Source: Aeromonas dhakensis
Lineage (GTDB): Bacteria; Pseudomonadota; Gammaproteobacteria; Enterobacterales; Aeromonadaceae
Assembly (NCBI RefSeq): GCF_000820305.1
Contig: NZ_CDBH01000025.1
Location: 1 to 64,000, forward strand
DNA: 64,000 nt
Direction of reading: 5' to 3'
Part shown: piece by piece, positions 45,326 through 56,043 of the stretch
Layout of the letters: each line of letters opens with the position of its first letter
Position numbering within the stretch: position 1 is the first letter of the stretch
Position numbers and translations under genes: made by a program
The notes under the pieces: generated by a model
Told to the model about the DNA's origin: nothing
Seen by the model: the letters and a program-made list of their open reading frames with translations, nothing else
Database searches by the model: none

Positions 45326-45943
45326 TCAGCGCGTCTGCTGGGTCAGTGCCAGCAACATGCCGAATCCCACCAGCAGAGCGCCAAACACCCGATCGATCCA
45401 GTGGCGCACCGCCAGCAGCCGACCCCGTACCGAGTCGGTGGAGAAGAAGATCGCCACCGCGCTGAACCAGACGGCATGGGCCAGCACGATGAAGGCGCCG
45501 TAACCGAGCTGGACCGCCAGCGGTGTCTGCGGCTGCACCACCTGCATGAACAGGCTGACGATGAAGATGGTGGTCTTGGGGTTGAGCACATTGGTCAGGA
45601 AACCGGTGCGCAGCGCCCCCAGGCTGGAGAGGGCAGGCTGCTCGGCCAGCATCTCGTCGGTTGCCGGTTTGGCCCGCAGCATCTTGATGCCGAGGAAGAT
45701 GAGGTAGGCGGCTCCCGCCAGCTTGATGAGGTTGAACAGCCAGAGCGACTGCTGGATCAACAGCCCCACCCCGAGCAGGGTGTAGGTGACGTGCACGCAT
45801 ACCCCGGCACCTATGCCGAGCGCCGTCAGCACCCCGCTGCGGCGCGAGAGCAGCAGGCTGTTGCGCGACACCATGGCGAAGTCGGGCCCGGGGCTGATGA
45901 CGGCAAAGAAGGTAATGGCCACTACGGCTAACAGTTCGGTCAT
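45326..45943 (-). CDS. LysE/RhtB-family amino-acid exporter
   Basis: 205 aa inner-membrane protein with about six membrane segments. The N-terminal motif VVAITFFAVISPGPDFAMVSRNSLLLSRRSGVL and GFLTNVLNPKTTIFIVSLF are diagnostic. Exported substrates in the family are lysine, threonine or homoserine-related; here unknown. It is divergent from a LysR gene 76 bp away, the classical arrangement in which the regulator controls the exporter. Confidence 0.88.
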   Translation of the reverse strand: MTELLAVVAITFFAVISPGPDFAMVSRNSLLLSRRSGVLTALGIGAGVCVHVTYTLLGVGLLIQQSLWLFNLIKLAGAAYLIFLGIKMLRAKPATDEMLAEQPALSSLGALRTGFLTNVLNPKTTIFIVSLFMQVVQPQTPLAVQLGYGAFIVLAHAVWFSAVAIFFSTDSVRGRLLAVRHWIDRVFGALLVGFGMLLALTQQTR

Positions 45944-46019
45944 GAAAATAGTCCTGATTACATGGAATATCGGCTATTTTATTTGGCCATGATGCCAATA
46001 ACGAACGATAACTTCTGAC

Positions 46020-46928
46020 ATGAACGGTGAGAATAATTCACAGAAAAGCCTGTCGCTGCCCGCCCTGACCGCGCTGCGCTGTTTCGAGGTGGCGGCCCGC
46101 ACCGAACACTTCAGCCGCGCCGCCGACGAGCTGCACCTCACCCACGGAGCCGTCAGCCGGGCGGTGCGCCTGCTGGAGGAGGATCTGGGAGTCATGCTGT
46201 TCGAGCGGCGCCAGCGCCGGGTCTTTCTGACCGAGGCGGGCGAACGGCTCTATCAGGCGGTCAGGGAGGGGCTGGGCGGCATCCGCCAGACGGCGCAGGC
46301 ACTGCGCCAACAGGGGCGGCCATCCTCGCTGGTCATCTCCTGCGAGCCGACCCTGCTGATGCGCTGGCTGATCCCGCGCTGGCCCGCCTTCCAGGCCCTG
46401 CACCCCGAGCTGGACGTACACCTGATGGCCGGTGGCGGCGCCCTCAACTTCGGCAGCGGCATCGATCTCGCCATCCGGCGCAACGACTTCCAGTGGCCCG
46501 CCGAGCTCTACAGCCAGCCGCTGTTCGAGGAGCTGACCGGGCCGGTCTGCCAGCCGGGTAAGGTGGCGCACTTCTTCGAGACGGGGGCCAACGGCCCGGC
46601 CCTGCGCCCTGGCGCCCCCCGCCTGCACACCAAGACCCGGCCGGGGGCTTGGCAGGAGTGGCTGCAGCACGCCGGCCAGTCCGCCGGCGAGGAGGCACCG
46701 GGGCAGACCTTCGAGCACTTCTACTTCAGCCTGCAGGCGGCGGTTGCCGGGCTGGGAGTCGCCATCGGCCCCTACCGGCAGGTGTGCGACGACATAGAAG
46801 CCGGCCTGCTGGTGGCGCCGCTCGGCTTCATTGCGGATGGCACCGGCTATCACCTGCTCGCCCCCGCGCCTCCCGCCCCCGGCAGTGCCCACGCCAGGTT
46901 GGCGGAGTGGCTGCACGCCCTCACCTGA
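46020..46928 (+). CDS. LysR-family regulator (GcvA-like), likely controls the LysE exporter
   Basis: 302 aa. HTH region: LTALRCFEVAARTEHFSRAADELHLTHGAVSRAVRLLEEDLGVMLFERR. The C-terminal effector domain is of the GcvA/AmpR type (LVISCEPTLLMRWLIPRWPAF). It is divergent from the LysE-family gene with a 76-bp intergenic region that must hold both promoters. Regulation of the exporter is inferred from layout only. Confidence 0.85.
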   Translation: MNGENNSQKSLSLPALTALRCFEVAARTEHFSRAADELHLTHGAVSRAVRLLEEDLGVMLFERRQRRVFLTEAGERLYQAVREGLGGIRQTAQALRQQGRPSSLVISCEPTLLMRWLIPRWPAFQALHPELDVHLMAGGGALNFGSGIDLAIRRNDFQWPAELYSQPLFEELTGPVCQPGKVAHFFETGANGPALRPGAPRLHTKTRPGAWQEWLQHAGQSAGEEAPGQTFEHFYFSLQAAVAGLGVAIGPYRQVCDDIEAGLLVAPLGFIADGTGYHLLAPAPPAPGSAHARLAEWLHALT

Positions 46929-46932
46929 CGAC

Positions 46933-48507
46933 TCAGGCCGAGAGCGCCTGCCGCGCGGGATCGACGCAGGAGTGGCGCAGCACCTCCTGAAATTCGCGCA
47001 GCGGTAGCGGGCGGCCAAACAGATAGCCCTGCAGGTAGTCGACCCCCTTGCCCCTCAGGTAGTCGGCCTGCCGGCGCGTCTCCACCCCCTCGGCCACCAG
47101 AGCGAGACCGAGCCGGGTTCCCAGATCGATCACGTTGTCGACTATGTGCTCGGAGAGGGATTCGGTGCCGATCCTGCCGATAAATGACTTGTCTATCTTG
47201 AGATAGTCCACATGGAACTGCTGCAGATAGTGCAGGCTGGAGTGGCCGGTACCAAAGTCGTCGATGGCCAGCCTGACCCCCATCTCGTCGAGCCGGCGAA
47301 ACAGCGCCAGCGTCTTGGGATCCGCCACCAGCAACTCCCGCTCGGTCAGCTCCAGCACCAGCACCACCTGGCCAGGCGCGAAGTGATCGAGGAAACGCCG
47401 GCACCCGGCAAGCAGCGTCATGTCGCGGCAGTGGACGGCACTGATGTTGAAGCTGATGTGAAAGCCTTGGGGCACCAGCTCTCGCGCCATGCTCAGCTCG
47501 CGGGCCACCTCCTCCATCAGCAGGGTGGTCATCGGCACGATCAGTCCGCTCGCCTCCGCCTGGGGGATAAAGAGATCGGGGCGGATCAGCCCGGCCGTCG
47601 GGTGCTGCCAGCGCATCAACACCTCGCCTCCCATCACCCGACCACTCCCCGCCTCCACCAGCGGTTGCAGATAGGGTACGAACTCCCGGTTGCGCAGGGC
47701 ACGAGCCAGCTCGATCCCGGGGGAACGGGGTCGCCCCAGCAACCACCAGATGAGCAGGGCAAAGCCGAAGCAGATCCCCAGCAGCAGCAGGATGGCCCAG
47801 GGGCGGGTCTGCCAGAGGGAGCGCCAGAGCGAAGGAAGCTCGTGCCCGGCATAGATGGAGAGCGGGTAGCGGGCAGAGCGGATCTCATGGCCGGCCAGCA
47901 TGGAGGGCGCCTGCGGCTCTTCACTCAGCACGCCCCGCTCATCCAGCCACTGCTTGCCTACGTGCAACAGCAGGGTGCAGGGGTGGCCACTCAGCACCAG
48001 CATGAAGCGCAGGTAGTCGCCGTCTATGGTGCTGAAGATGGCGCCCTTGCCCTCGCTGTCGCGCAGCGCCAGCAGGGGGTGATCGGCCCTCACCTGATTG
48101 CCGGCCATCAACCGCAGCCGGCCACCGCTGTAGTGCTCGAGCCGATCCGGCCACTGGATAGCACCAAACAGCGAGTTGCAGTAGATCCCCTGCTCCCCCA
48201 CCAGGTTGACGGTGCGCACGAAGGGCACCAGCGCCACCTGCTGGCGCAGGGTGAACAGGGCCTGCTCGCACGGTTTGTCAACGAAGGGACGCAAGGCCTG
48301 GTTGGCCCCCTCTGCGTGGGTCAGCATGGTCTCCATCAGGGTGACCGCCTGCCGGGCCGAGCGTTGCGACTGGCGATCCAGCGTCTGCAGATGACCGTGG
48401 TAGATGGTCCACAGCCCGAGCGAAAAGGGCAGCATGAACAGCAGCAAGGTGCATCCGAACCTTAGCCAGGTACGGGAGAAATCCAGGTTGAGCGGCGACA
48501 TCGACAT
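46933..48507 (-). CDS. cyclic-di-GMP phosphodiesterase, CSS-motif plus EAL
   Basis: 524 aa inner-membrane enzyme. TM1 spans about residues 17-37, a periplasmic CSS domain follows (CEQALFTLRQQVALVPFVRTVNL... with SLFGA), then TM2 near 240-258. The cytoplasmic EAL domain has EVLMR in place of EALLR, then ISFNIS, LELTER, DDFGTG, KIDKSFI and AEGVET, so all key catalytic residues are present and activity is expected. CSS-EAL proteins are proposed to respond to periplasmic redox state through their cysteines. TTG at 48525 is a weaker start than ATG at 48507. It converges with the LysR gene, 4 bp apart. Confidence 0.87.
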   Translation of the reverse strand: MSMSPLNLDFSRTWLRFGCTLLLFMLPFSLGLWTIYHGHLQTLDRQSQRSARQAVTLMETMLTHAEGANQALRPFVDKPCEQALFTLRQQVALVPFVRTVNLVGEQGIYCNSLFGAIQWPDRLEHYSGGRLRLMAGNQVRADHPLLALRDSEGKGAIFSTIDGDYLRFMLVLSGHPCTLLLHVGKQWLDERGVLSEEPQAPSMLAGHEIRSARYPLSIYAGHELPSLWRSLWQTRPWAILLLLGICFGFALLIWWLLGRPRSPGIELARALRNREFVPYLQPLVEAGSGRVMGGEVLMRWQHPTAGLIRPDLFIPQAEASGLIVPMTTLLMEEVARELSMARELVPQGFHISFNISAVHCRDMTLLAGCRRFLDHFAPGQVVLVLELTERELLVADPKTLALFRRLDEMGVRLAIDDFGTGHSSLHYLQQFHVDYLKIDKSFIGRIGTESLSEHIVDNVIDLGTRLGLALVAEGVETRRQADYLRGKGVDYLQGYLFGRPLPLREFQEVLRHSCVDPARQALSA

Positions 48508-48603
48508 GGCGGGACCATACAGCAAACATGGCAGCCCACCTTAACAGCCGATGCTGAATCAGGCCCTAACATGCGCAAAGATTGACCAGCTGCTGACAGC
48601 GAG

Positions 48604-48635
48604 ACAAACAAAAGCCCCGGCACGGGCCGGGGCTT
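48604..48635 (-). terminator. terminator after acnB
   Basis: AAGCCCCGGC-ACGG-GCCGGGGCTT; minus-strand tail TTTTGTTTGT. 37 bp past the acnB stop. Confidence 0.9.
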
Positions 48636-48671
48636 GGAGTCAGTACGGATGCGCCCTGTCGGCGCCTCCCC

Positions 48672-51269
48672 TTATACCGCTTGCTGCAGGATCACCGCAT
48701 CGGCCTTCTTGGTGTAGGAGGCGATCTCGTTGAAGTTGAGGTAGCGATAGGTATCGGCGGCAGTGGCATCCAGCGACTTGGCATACTGCAGGTACTCCGC
48801 CACGGTCGGGATCTTGCCGAGGATGGCGGCAACCGCAGCCAGTTCGGCAGAAGCCAGATAGACGTTGGCACCCTTGCCCAGACGGTTCGGGAAGTTGCGG
48901 GTGGAGGTGGAGACCACGGAGGCCCCTTCCGCTACCCGCGCCTGGTTGCCCATGCAGAGGGAACAGCCTGGGATCTCGATGCGGGCACCGACCCGGCCGA
49001 AGATGCCGTAGTAGCCCTCTTCGGTCAGCTGATCTTTGTCCATCTTGGTGGGCGGGGCGATCCACATGCGGGTCGGCAGCTCGCCCTGATACTTCTCGAG
49101 CAGTTTGCCGGCGGCGCGGAAGTGGCCGATGTTGGTCATGCAGGAACCGATGAACACCTCGTCAATCTGATCGCCAGCCACGCTGCTCAGCAGGCGGGCA
49201 TCGTCCGGATCGTTCGGCGCACACAGGATCGGCTCCTTGATGGTGGCCAGATCGATCTCGATGATCTCGGCATACTCGGCGTCCTTGTCCGCTTCCATCA
49301 GCACCGGGTTGGCCAGCCACTCTTCCATCCCCTTGATGCGGCGAGTAATGGTGCGCACGTCGCCGTAGCCTTCGGAGAGCATCCATTTCAGCATCACGAT
49401 GTTGGACTTCAGATACTCGATGATCGGCTCTTTATCCAGCTTGATGGTGCAACCGGCGGCGGAGCGCTCGGCGCTGGCGTCCGCCAGCTCGAACGCCTGC
49501 TCCACCTTCAGGGTCGGCAGACCTTCGATCTCGAGGATGCGGCCGGAGAAGATGTTCTTCTTGCCCGCTTTCTCGACGGTCAGCAGCCCTTTCTGGATGG
49601 CGGCGTAGGGGATGGCATGGACCAGGTCACGCAGGGTGATGCCCGGTTGCAGTTCGCCCTTGAAGCGCACCAGCACGGATTCCGGCATGTCCAGCGGCAT
49701 CACGCCGGTAGCGGCGGCGAAGGCCACCAGGCCAGAGCCCGCCGGGAAGGAGATGCCGATGGGGAAACGGGTGTGGGAGTCACCACCGGTACCCACGGTA
49801 TCCGGCAGCAGCATGCGGTTCAGCCAGGAGTGGATGACGCCGTCACCCGGACGCAGGGAAACACCGCCGCGGTTCATGATGAAGTCCGGCAGGGTGTGAT
49901 GGGTCTGCACGTCGATGGGCTTGGGATAGGCCGCGGTGTGGCAGAAGGACTGCATGGTCAGGTCGGCGGAGAAGCCGAGACAGGCCAGGTCTTTCAGCTC
50001 GTCGCGGGTCATCGGGCCCGTGGTGTCCTGGGAACCGACCGTGGTCATCTTGGGTTCGCAGTAGGTGCCCGGGCGGATGCCCTTCACGCCGCACGCCTTG
50101 CCCACCATCTTCTGGGCCAGGGTGAAGCCCTTGCCGGTGTCGGCGACAGGCTGCGGACGACGGAACACGGTGGAGAACGGCAGACCCAGCGCCTCGCGGG
50201 CCTTGTCGGTCAGGCCACGGCCGATGATCAGCGGAATCCGGCCACCGGCGCGCACTTCGTCGATCAGCACGTCGGTCTTCAGTTCAAACTGGGCCAGCAC
50301 CTGGTCGGTGCCGTGCTTGCAGATCTTGCCCTGGTACGGGTAGATGTCGATGACATCGCCCATTTCCAGCTTGGAGACATCCACTTCGATGGGCAGGGCG
50401 CCGGCATCTTCCATGGTGTTGAAGAAGATGGGGGCAATCTTGCCGCCGAGGCAAACGCCGCCGGCACGCTTGTTCGGCACGAACGGAATGTCGTCGCCCA
50501 TGAACCAGAGCACCGAGTTGGTGGCGGATTTGCGGGAAGAGCCGGTACCGACCACGTCACCCACGTAAGCCAGCGGGAAACCTTTCTCTTTCAGGGCATC
50601 GATGGTCTTGATGGGGCCGATGACGCCATCCTTGTCCGGGGTGATGCCGGGACGGGCGTTCTTCAGCATGGCCAGGGCGTGCAGCGGAATGTCGGGGCGG
50701 GACCAGGCGTCCGGCGCCGGTGACAGATCATCGGTGTTGGTTTCGCCGGTCACCTTGAACACGGTGACGGTGATCTTCTCGGCCAATTCGGGGCGGGAGA
50801 GGAACCACTCGGCGTCGGCCCAGGATTGCATTACCTGCTTGGCGTGGGCATTACCGGCCTTGGCCTTCTCTTCCACGTCGTGGAAGGAGTCGAACATCAG
50901 CAGGGTGTGGGAGAGGCCCTTGGCGGCAAGAGGAGCCAGGGTCGCGTCGTCCAGCAGGTCGATCAGCGGCTGAATGTTGTAACCACCCTGCATGGTACCG
51001 AGCAGCTCGACGGCTTCGGCAGCGGTGAGGATGGGAGAGTGGGCTTCGCCCTTGGCGACGGCGGTGAGGAAACCGGCTTTGACATAGGCCGCTTCATCAA
51101 CGCCTGGGGGAATACGGGAGGACAACAGCTCTTTCAGAAAGTCTTGTTCACCGGCGGGCGGGTTCTTGAGCAGTTCAACCAGGGCGGCGACCTGCTCTGC
51201 GTCCAGAGGTTTGGCAACCACGCCTTCGGCGGCACGTTCTGCGACGTGTTTACGGTATGTTTCAAGCAC
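48672..51269 (-). CDS. acnB: aconitate hydratase B
   Basis: 865 aa, equal to E. coli AcnB. It isomerises citrate to isocitrate in the TCA cycle and can act as an RNA-binding post-transcriptional regulator when its [4Fe-4S] cluster is lost (E. coli knowledge). Cluster cysteines lie in [10 protein letters not shown] and [11 protein letters not shown]. The N-terminal HEAT-like domain reads [20 protein letters not shown]. Start is the GTG at 51269, with GAGGAA seven bases upstream; earlier frame codons do not match the family. Confidence 0.95.
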   Translation of the reverse strand: MLETYRKHVAERAAEGVVAKPLDAEQVAALVELLKNPPAGEQDFLKELLSSRIPPGVDEAAYVKAGFLTAVAKGEAHSPILTAAEAVELLGTMQGGYNIQPLIDLLDDATLAPLAAKGLSHTLLMFDSFHDVEEKAKAGNAHAKQVMQSWADAEWFLSRPELAEKITVTVFKVTGETNTDDLSPAPDAWSRPDIPLHALAMLKNARPGITPDKDGVIGPIKTIDALKEKGFPLAYVGDVVGTGSSRKSATNSVLWFMGDDIPFVPNKRAGGVCLGGKIAPIFFNTMEDAGALPIEVDVSKLEMGDVIDIYPYQGKICKHGTDQVLAQFELKTDVLIDEVRAGGRIPLIIGRGLTDKAREALGLPFSTVFRRPQPVADTGKGFTLAQKMVGKACGVKGIRPGTYCEPKMTTVGSQDTTGPMTRDELKDLACLGFSADLTMQSFCHTAAYPKPIDVQTHHTLPDFIMNRGGVSLRPGDGVIHSWLNRMLLPDTVGTGGDSHTRFPIGISFPAGSGLVAFAAATGVMPLDMPESVLVRFKGELQPGITLRDLVHAIPYAAIQKGLLTVEKAGKKNIFSGRILEIEGLPTLKVEQAFELADASAERSAAGCTIKLDKEPIIEYLKSNIVMLKWMLSEGYGDVRTITRRIKGMEEWLANPVLMEADKDAEYAEIIEIDLATIKEPILCAPNDPDDARLLSSVAGDQIDEVFIGSCMTNIGHFRAAGKLLEKYQGELPTRMWIAPPTKMDKDQLTEEGYYGIFGRVGARIEIPGCSLCMGNQARVAEGASVVSTSTRNFPNRLGKGANVYLASAELAAVAAILGKIPTVAEYLQYAKSLDATAADTYRYLNFNEIASYTKKADAVILQQAV

Positions 51270-51329
51270 GACTAATTCCTCTTTGGTCTTTTTTTGGGGT
51301 TCGCCCACGCTCGCGGCGATCGTCCTTGC

Positions 51330-51349
51330 GGGACACCCGTAGGGTGCCC
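51330..51349 (-). promoter_or_regulatory. hairpin in the acnB leader
   Basis: GGGGCACCC-TAC-GGGTGTCCC (minus strand, one G-T pair), 60-80 nt upstream of the GTG start. A TATATAGT box lies just upstream at about 51352-51359. Confidence 0.45.
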
Positions 51350-51497
51350 CCCACTATATAAGTTTTAACGACTAATTAAAATCCAAAGCCTGTACAGATA
51401 TTCATCAAAACGACATAACCATCTAAACTTGCTGATGTTTTACAAGTGGATAAATGGCACACCAGAAATAAGTTAACAAAAAGGCATCATTTTCCCG

Positions 51498-53768
51498 TTA
51501 TTCGAACGTGCTGCCCAATTGCAGATAGAACATGTCGTTGCCCCCCTCCGCCATGCCGTAGCCGAGGAAGATGGGGCCGAGGAAGCTCTCCACCCCGACG
51601 TAGACGGAGCCGGCGGTGAAAGAGCTCTCCACGCTGATATCCCTGCCGCTGTTCCACACCCCACCCTGCTCGATGGAGCCCCCCAGATAGAGTGGGGCCC
51701 GCAGCGCGCCGAAGTCGTTGTCAGCCACCCGGTAGATGTAACGCAGCCCGCCAAACAGGCTGTAGCGGCCGCTCAGCTGGTAGCGCTGGAAGCCGGACAT
51801 GCGGAACAGTCCGCCCAGATCCTGCACGAACAGCGGGTACTCCTCCTGGGAGGTGGAGCCCCCTCCCTCCAGCAGCAGGTTGAGGCTGTGTCTGTCCCAG
51901 GACCAGGGCTTGATCATCGCCAGGTGGTAGTTGACCCCCTCGTAGCGATCATTGATGTCACTGCTGTCATCCAGCCGGACGGCGGAGTAACCCCCCTTGA
52001 TGTCCCAGTAGGCACCCTGATAGGGGAAGTAGCGGCTGTCGAGGGTGTCGTGCTCGAAACGGACATAGGGGCCCCAGGAGGAGGCATCCACCTTGGCATC
52101 CGCCACGTTGCGAATGTCGATGTCCCCCATTTTTCCCTCCAGCCCGAGCGAGAGACGGCTCCAGGGCTGACGATTCCAGCCCACCGCCAGATCGACGCTG
52201 GTGAAGCTGTATTCGGAATCGACATAGCTCACCCCATCGGCCGCCCGCGTCTCCTCGGGCATGAAGATGCGGCGCTGGGTCTTGTCATAGGCCAGGCTCG
52301 CCTCGCCGAAGAAGGTCTGGGAGGGCTCCAGCGGGGTGTAGAAGTCGGTCTTGAAGTGCTTGGCGGTACCGAGCGATGCCTCGGTCAGCCACTCGCCCCC
52401 CCAGTCGTTGACGTTGGTGAGGGTGTAGGACATGCCCACGTTGTAATTGGAGCTGCTCTCGAAATCATCGGAGAAGCCGAACTGGAAGTTGAGGTAGCCC
52501 GGCCCCCAGTTCTTCTCGCTGGCGTCGACCACCAGCACGTTCTCGCCACCCCGCTCCACCACCTCGTAGGTGATGCGATCGAACGACTCCAGCGCATAGA
52601 GCCGGCGAATGCCCGCCTCCAGGCTCTCGTTGGTCTGGATCTTGTCGGGACGCACCTTCAGCATGGCGCGCACCGTCTCGTCGGAAAGACGGGACTTGTT
52701 GATGATCTCCACCTTGTCGATGTAGTAGGCGGGCTGGCCGCTGCGCTCGGCACGCCGGCTCAGCTTCTGGTTGCGATAGGCGGCATAGGCGGCCGGCGAG
52801 AGGGAGAGCTTGTCGAGCCGGGCCGAGGCGCGGTTGGCCACCTCCTCCCCGAGCTTGATCCCCTCCGGCATCAGGGCGAAGTCGGCGATGCCCATGTTGC
52901 CGAACTCGGGTGTCAGCAGAATGTCGTCTGGCCCCATCAGCGCCTTCTGTTTCTCGGTACCGACCTGGGTCATGTAGGTGGTGAGCTGATCGATCATGGC
53001 GAGCCCCGACTTCAGGGACTCGCGGGTGCGCAGCCTGGCGCTGATGTCCACCGCGATCACCATGTCGGCCCCCATCGCCTTGGCCACGTCCACCGGCATG
53101 TTGTTGACGGTGCCGCCATCGGCCAGGATGTGCCCCTCCCACTCCACCGGCTTAAGGGCGCCGGGAATGGACATGGAGGCCTGCATCGCCTTGGCCAGGC
53201 TGCCGTGGTCCAGCACGAAAGGAGTCACCGTCTCCATGTCGGTGGCCATGGCGCGGTAGGGAATGGGCAGATCGTTGAAGCTCTTCTGTACCGGCAGGTT
53301 GGAGGTGGCGTGGCGCAGCAGGCTGGCCATGGACTGGCCCTGGAAGAAGCCGTCGGGGAACTGGACCGAGTCGCCGTTGATGCCGATGTCGGTGCGCAGC
53401 TGATACTGTTCGCTCTGCTGCTTCTTGCGCAGGGAGAGTTCGTCGCGCCCTACCTTGTCCTGATAGCCCTTGTTCCAGTCGATGGCCAGGGTGGTGCGCT
53501 CCACCTCTTCGGCGCTCAGCCCCATGGCGTACATGCCCGCCACGTAGGAGCCCATGCTGGTGCCCACTATGATGTCGACCGGGATGCGCTTCTGCTCCAG
53601 CACCTTGAGGATACCGATGTGGGCCGACCCCTTGGCGCCGCCGCCGCTGAGTACCAGGGCAATTTTGGGCCGTTCGGGCTGGGCCGCCGCCATCAGCGGC
53701 AGACAGGCCAGCAAAATCAGGAACAGGGGGTTCCATCCTCGACGAAAGATGCGCATATGATTTTCCAT
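51498..53768 (-). CDS. patatin-like phospholipase with C-terminal beta-barrel (type Vd secretion-like)
   Basis: 756 aa. Signal peptide near residues 1-29 (LFLILLACLPLMAAAQ). The patatin domain (about 35-240) has the oxyanion loop GGGAKGSAH, the nucleophile elbow GTSMGS and the Asp dyad in ADGGTVNN. One POTRA-like domain follows (about 350-420, KVEIINKSRLSDETVRAML) and then a 16-strand-like Omp85 barrel ending in FYLQLGSTFE with a terminal aromatic. This equals the layout of PlpD, a secreted lipase. Starts at 53768 and 53756 are both possible. No partner gene needed. Confidence 0.85.
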   Translation of the reverse strand: MENHMRIFRRGWNPLFLILLACLPLMAAAQPERPKIALVLSGGGAKGSAHIGILKVLEQKRIPVDIIVGTSMGSYVAGMYAMGLSAEEVERTTLAIDWNKGYQDKVGRDELSLRKKQQSEQYQLRTDIGINGDSVQFPDGFFQGQSMASLLRHATSNLPVQKSFNDLPIPYRAMATDMETVTPFVLDHGSLAKAMQASMSIPGALKPVEWEGHILADGGTVNNMPVDVAKAMGADMVIAVDISARLRTRESLKSGLAMIDQLTTYMTQVGTEKQKALMGPDDILLTPEFGNMGIADFALMPEGIKLGEEVANRASARLDKLSLSPAAYAAYRNQKLSRRAERSGQPAYYIDKVEIINKSRLSDETVRAMLKVRPDKIQTNESLEAGIRRLYALESFDRITYEVVERGGENVLVVDASEKNWGPGYLNFQFGFSDDFESSSNYNVGMSYTLTNVNDWGGEWLTEASLGTAKHFKTDFYTPLEPSQTFFGEASLAYDKTQRRIFMPEETRAADGVSYVDSEYSFTSVDLAVGWNRQPWSRLSLGLEGKMGDIDIRNVADAKVDASSWGPYVRFEHDTLDSRYFPYQGAYWDIKGGYSAVRLDDSSDINDRYEGVNYHLAMIKPWSWDRHSLNLLLEGGGSTSQEEYPLFVQDLGGLFRMSGFQRYQLSGRYSLFGGLRYIYRVADNDFGALRAPLYLGGSIEQGGVWNSGRDISVESSFTAGSVYVGVESFLGPIFLGYGMAEGGNDMFYLQLGSTFE

Positions 53769-54003
53769 TGAATCCAGGGCGAGCCAGCTAGGCAGTGAAG
53801 CCTACTATAAGGTGCGCAAAGCGAACCGCAACAGTTGGTACGGGTTATCGGCGCGCATTCCGACGCAGGCGGGTACGGCCCGGCCAGGCGGCGATGTGAG
53901 CGCAAACGTAATCCATCAATAAAGTGGGCCGGCCTATCAAGGGTGGCGCCGGGCTGCCGCTAATATGTGCTCAATCCCGCGTTCATCCATCCGAGTCACT
54001 CTT

Positions 54004-55911
54004 ATGCTTGCAAGCCTGACACTCAAACAGAAAATCCTGGCCACGGTCACCCTCGCCGTGGTGCTCTCCTGCCTGCTGGTAGGCTACTTCAGCCAGCGTT
54101 CGGCCCAGCAACTGATCGAAACCCGCATGTTCGAGCAGGAGCTGCCCAACCTGACCCAGCGCATCGGCAAGGAGATCGAGAAGGATCTCACCTCGGTCGC
54201 CGGCGCCGCCAGGCAACTGGCCAACGATCGCTTCGTGCTGGACTGGGTCGAGCGCGGCATGCCCAAGGAGCAGGAGTCCATCCTCATCAACCAGCTCAAG
54301 GACATGACGAGCCAGTATGGTCTGGTCACCGCCTCCTTCGCCGATCGCCAGAGCGCCGCCTACTACAACCAGGATGGCTTCCTGCGCAACCTCACCCCGG
54401 AGCAGGACGCCTGGTTCTACGGCTACACCAAGAGCCAGCAAGACCTGATGCTCAGCATCTTTCGCGAGAGCAACGGCGAGGTGAAGCTGTTCGTCAACTT
54501 CCAGCAACTCAATGGCCGCGGCCTTGCCGGTCTCGCCAAGTCCCTCGACAGCATGGTCAGCATGCTCGCCAACTTCCGCATCGGCGACAGCGGCTTCGTC
54601 TTCATGACCGACGGCAGCGGCAAGGTGAAGCTACACCCCGACGCCAGCCGCATCGACCGTGACAGCCTGGCCCAGCTGGCAAGCGGCAGCACCAACCTGC
54701 TGAACAAGCAGCCCTTTGCCGCCACCCACGCCGAGATCGACGGCCAGCCGGTGGTGCTGGCCAGCAGCTATATCCCGCTGCTCGACTGGTATCTGGTGGC
54801 CCAGGTGCCGGAAGCGGAGATCTATGCCGAGCTAGACCGCGCCCGCCTGCACATCCTGCTGGTGAGCCTGGCTATCGCCGCCGGCATGGGCCTGCTCGGC
54901 ATGCTGCTGGCCGGCTCGGTGAGCCGTCCGCTCAACCAGCTGGCCCGCCTGTTCCGCGAACTCGGCAGCGGCGACGGCGATCTGACCCAGCGCCTCAAGG
55001 TGGAAGGGCGGGATGAACTGGCCCAGGTGGCCACCGGATTCAACAACTTCGTCGCCAAGATCCACGGCTCCATCGAGCAGGTGGCCGACAACTCCCGCCA
55101 GCTCGCCGCCACCGCCAACGAGGTGGCCGCCAAGGCCCAGCTGACCCAGCACAACTGCACCGCCCAGCGGGATCGCACCGTGCAGGTGGCCACCGCCATC
55201 CACGAGATGGGGGCCACCGTGAGTGAAATCGCCGGCAATGCGTCGCTGGCGGCTGATGTGGCCAAGCAGGCCAACGAACAGGCCGATGCCGGCGCCGTGG
55301 TGGTGGCCCAGGCCCGTCACGGCATCGTCGGCCTCTCCGGCGAGATTGAAGGGGTGGCCGGGGTCATCGAGTCGCTGGCCAGCCAGACCGACTCCATCGG
55401 CAGCATCCTCGACACCATTCGCAGCATCTCGGAGCAGACCAACCTGCTGGCGCTCAACGCCGCCATCGAGGCGGCCCGCGCCGGCGAGCAGGGCCGTGGC
55501 TTCGCGGTGGTGGCCGACGAGGTGCGCAACCTCGCCAGCCGCTCCGCCGCCTCCACCGCCGAGATCCAGGGTATGATCAACCGGCTGCAGGAGCAGAGCG
55601 CCCGCGCCGTCAGCGCCATGGCCCAGGGTCGCAACCAGAGCCTGGAAGTGGTCTCCCAGGCCGATGCGGCCAACGGCGCCCTCGGCCAGATCACCGCACA
55701 CATCACCCAGATCAGCGACATGAACATCCAGGTCGCCACCGCCACCGAGGAGCAGTCCAGCGTGGTGGGCGAGATCAACCGCAACGTGGAAGACATCAAC
55801 CAGCTCACCATGGAGACCGCCGACATCGCCCACCAGCTCACCGAGTCAAGCCGCAGCCTGCAGCACCTCTCCGGCGAGCTGGACAAGCTGGTCGGCAACT
55901 TCCGACTTTGA
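54004..55911 (+). CDS. methyl-accepting chemotaxis protein, Cache-type sensor (MCP 1)
   Basis: 635 aa. TM1 about residues 10-28, periplasmic Cache-like domain (about 40-280, with [24 protein letters not shown] strands), TM2 about 283-305, HAMP (305-360) and a cytoplasmic signalling domain with the hairpin tip [32 protein letters not shown]. No CheR-binding pentapeptide at the C-terminus (ends VGNFRL). The ligand is unknown. The last 258 residues are almost identical to the next gene, an MCP. The ATG at 54004 has only a weak site; a terminator follows. Confidence 0.88.
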   Translation: MLASLTLKQKILATVTLAVVLSCLLVGYFSQRSAQQLIETRMFEQELPNLTQRIGKEIEKDLTSVAGAARQLANDRFVLDWVERGMPKEQESILINQLKDMTSQYGLVTASFADRQSAAYYNQDGFLRNLTPEQDAWFYGYTKSQQDLMLSIFRESNGEVKLFVNFQQLNGRGLAGLAKSLDSMVSMLANFRIGDSGFVFMTDGSGKVKLHPDASRIDRDSLAQLASGSTNLLNKQPFAATHAEIDGQPVVLASSYIPLLDWYLVAQVPEAEIYAELDRARLHILLVSLAIAAGMGLLGMLLAGSVSRPLNQLARLFRELGSGDGDLTQRLKVEGRDELAQVATGFNNFVAKIHGSIEQVADNSRQLAATANEVAAKAQLTQHNCTAQRDRTVQVATAIHEMGATVSEIAGNASLAADVAKQANEQADAGAVVVAQARHGIVGLSGEIEGVAGVIESLASQTDSIGSILDTIRSISEQTNLLALNAAIEAARAGEQGRGFAVVADEVRNLASRSAASTAEIQGMINRLQEQSARAVSAMAQGRNQSLEVVSQADAANGALGQITAHITQISDMNIQVATATEEQSSVVGEINRNVEDINQLTMETADIAHQLTESSRSLQHLSGELDKLVGNFRL

Positions 55912-55926
55912 GGCTTTTGACATCAC

Positions 55927-55951
55927 AAGGGGCGCATGGCGCCCCTTTTTG
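55927..55951 (+). terminator. terminator between the two MCP genes
   Basis: AAGGGGCGC-ATG-GCGCCCCTT followed by TTT. 15 bp past the MCP 1 stop, so the two genes are separate transcripts. Confidence 0.85.
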
Positions 55952-56043
55952 TTGGCAGTTTGTTAACAAAGGCTCAAGTTGGCGCCAGATCCGTCGATTT
56001 ATACTGTGATAATTCACATCGTCATGATCAGCGAGGAGAACCC

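Noticed and set aside
48681..50723. 680-aa plus-strand frame antisense to acnB
   Set aside because: Shadow of acnB.
51519..53771. 750-aa plus-strand frame antisense to the patatin gene
   Set aside because: Shadow frame with no domain features.
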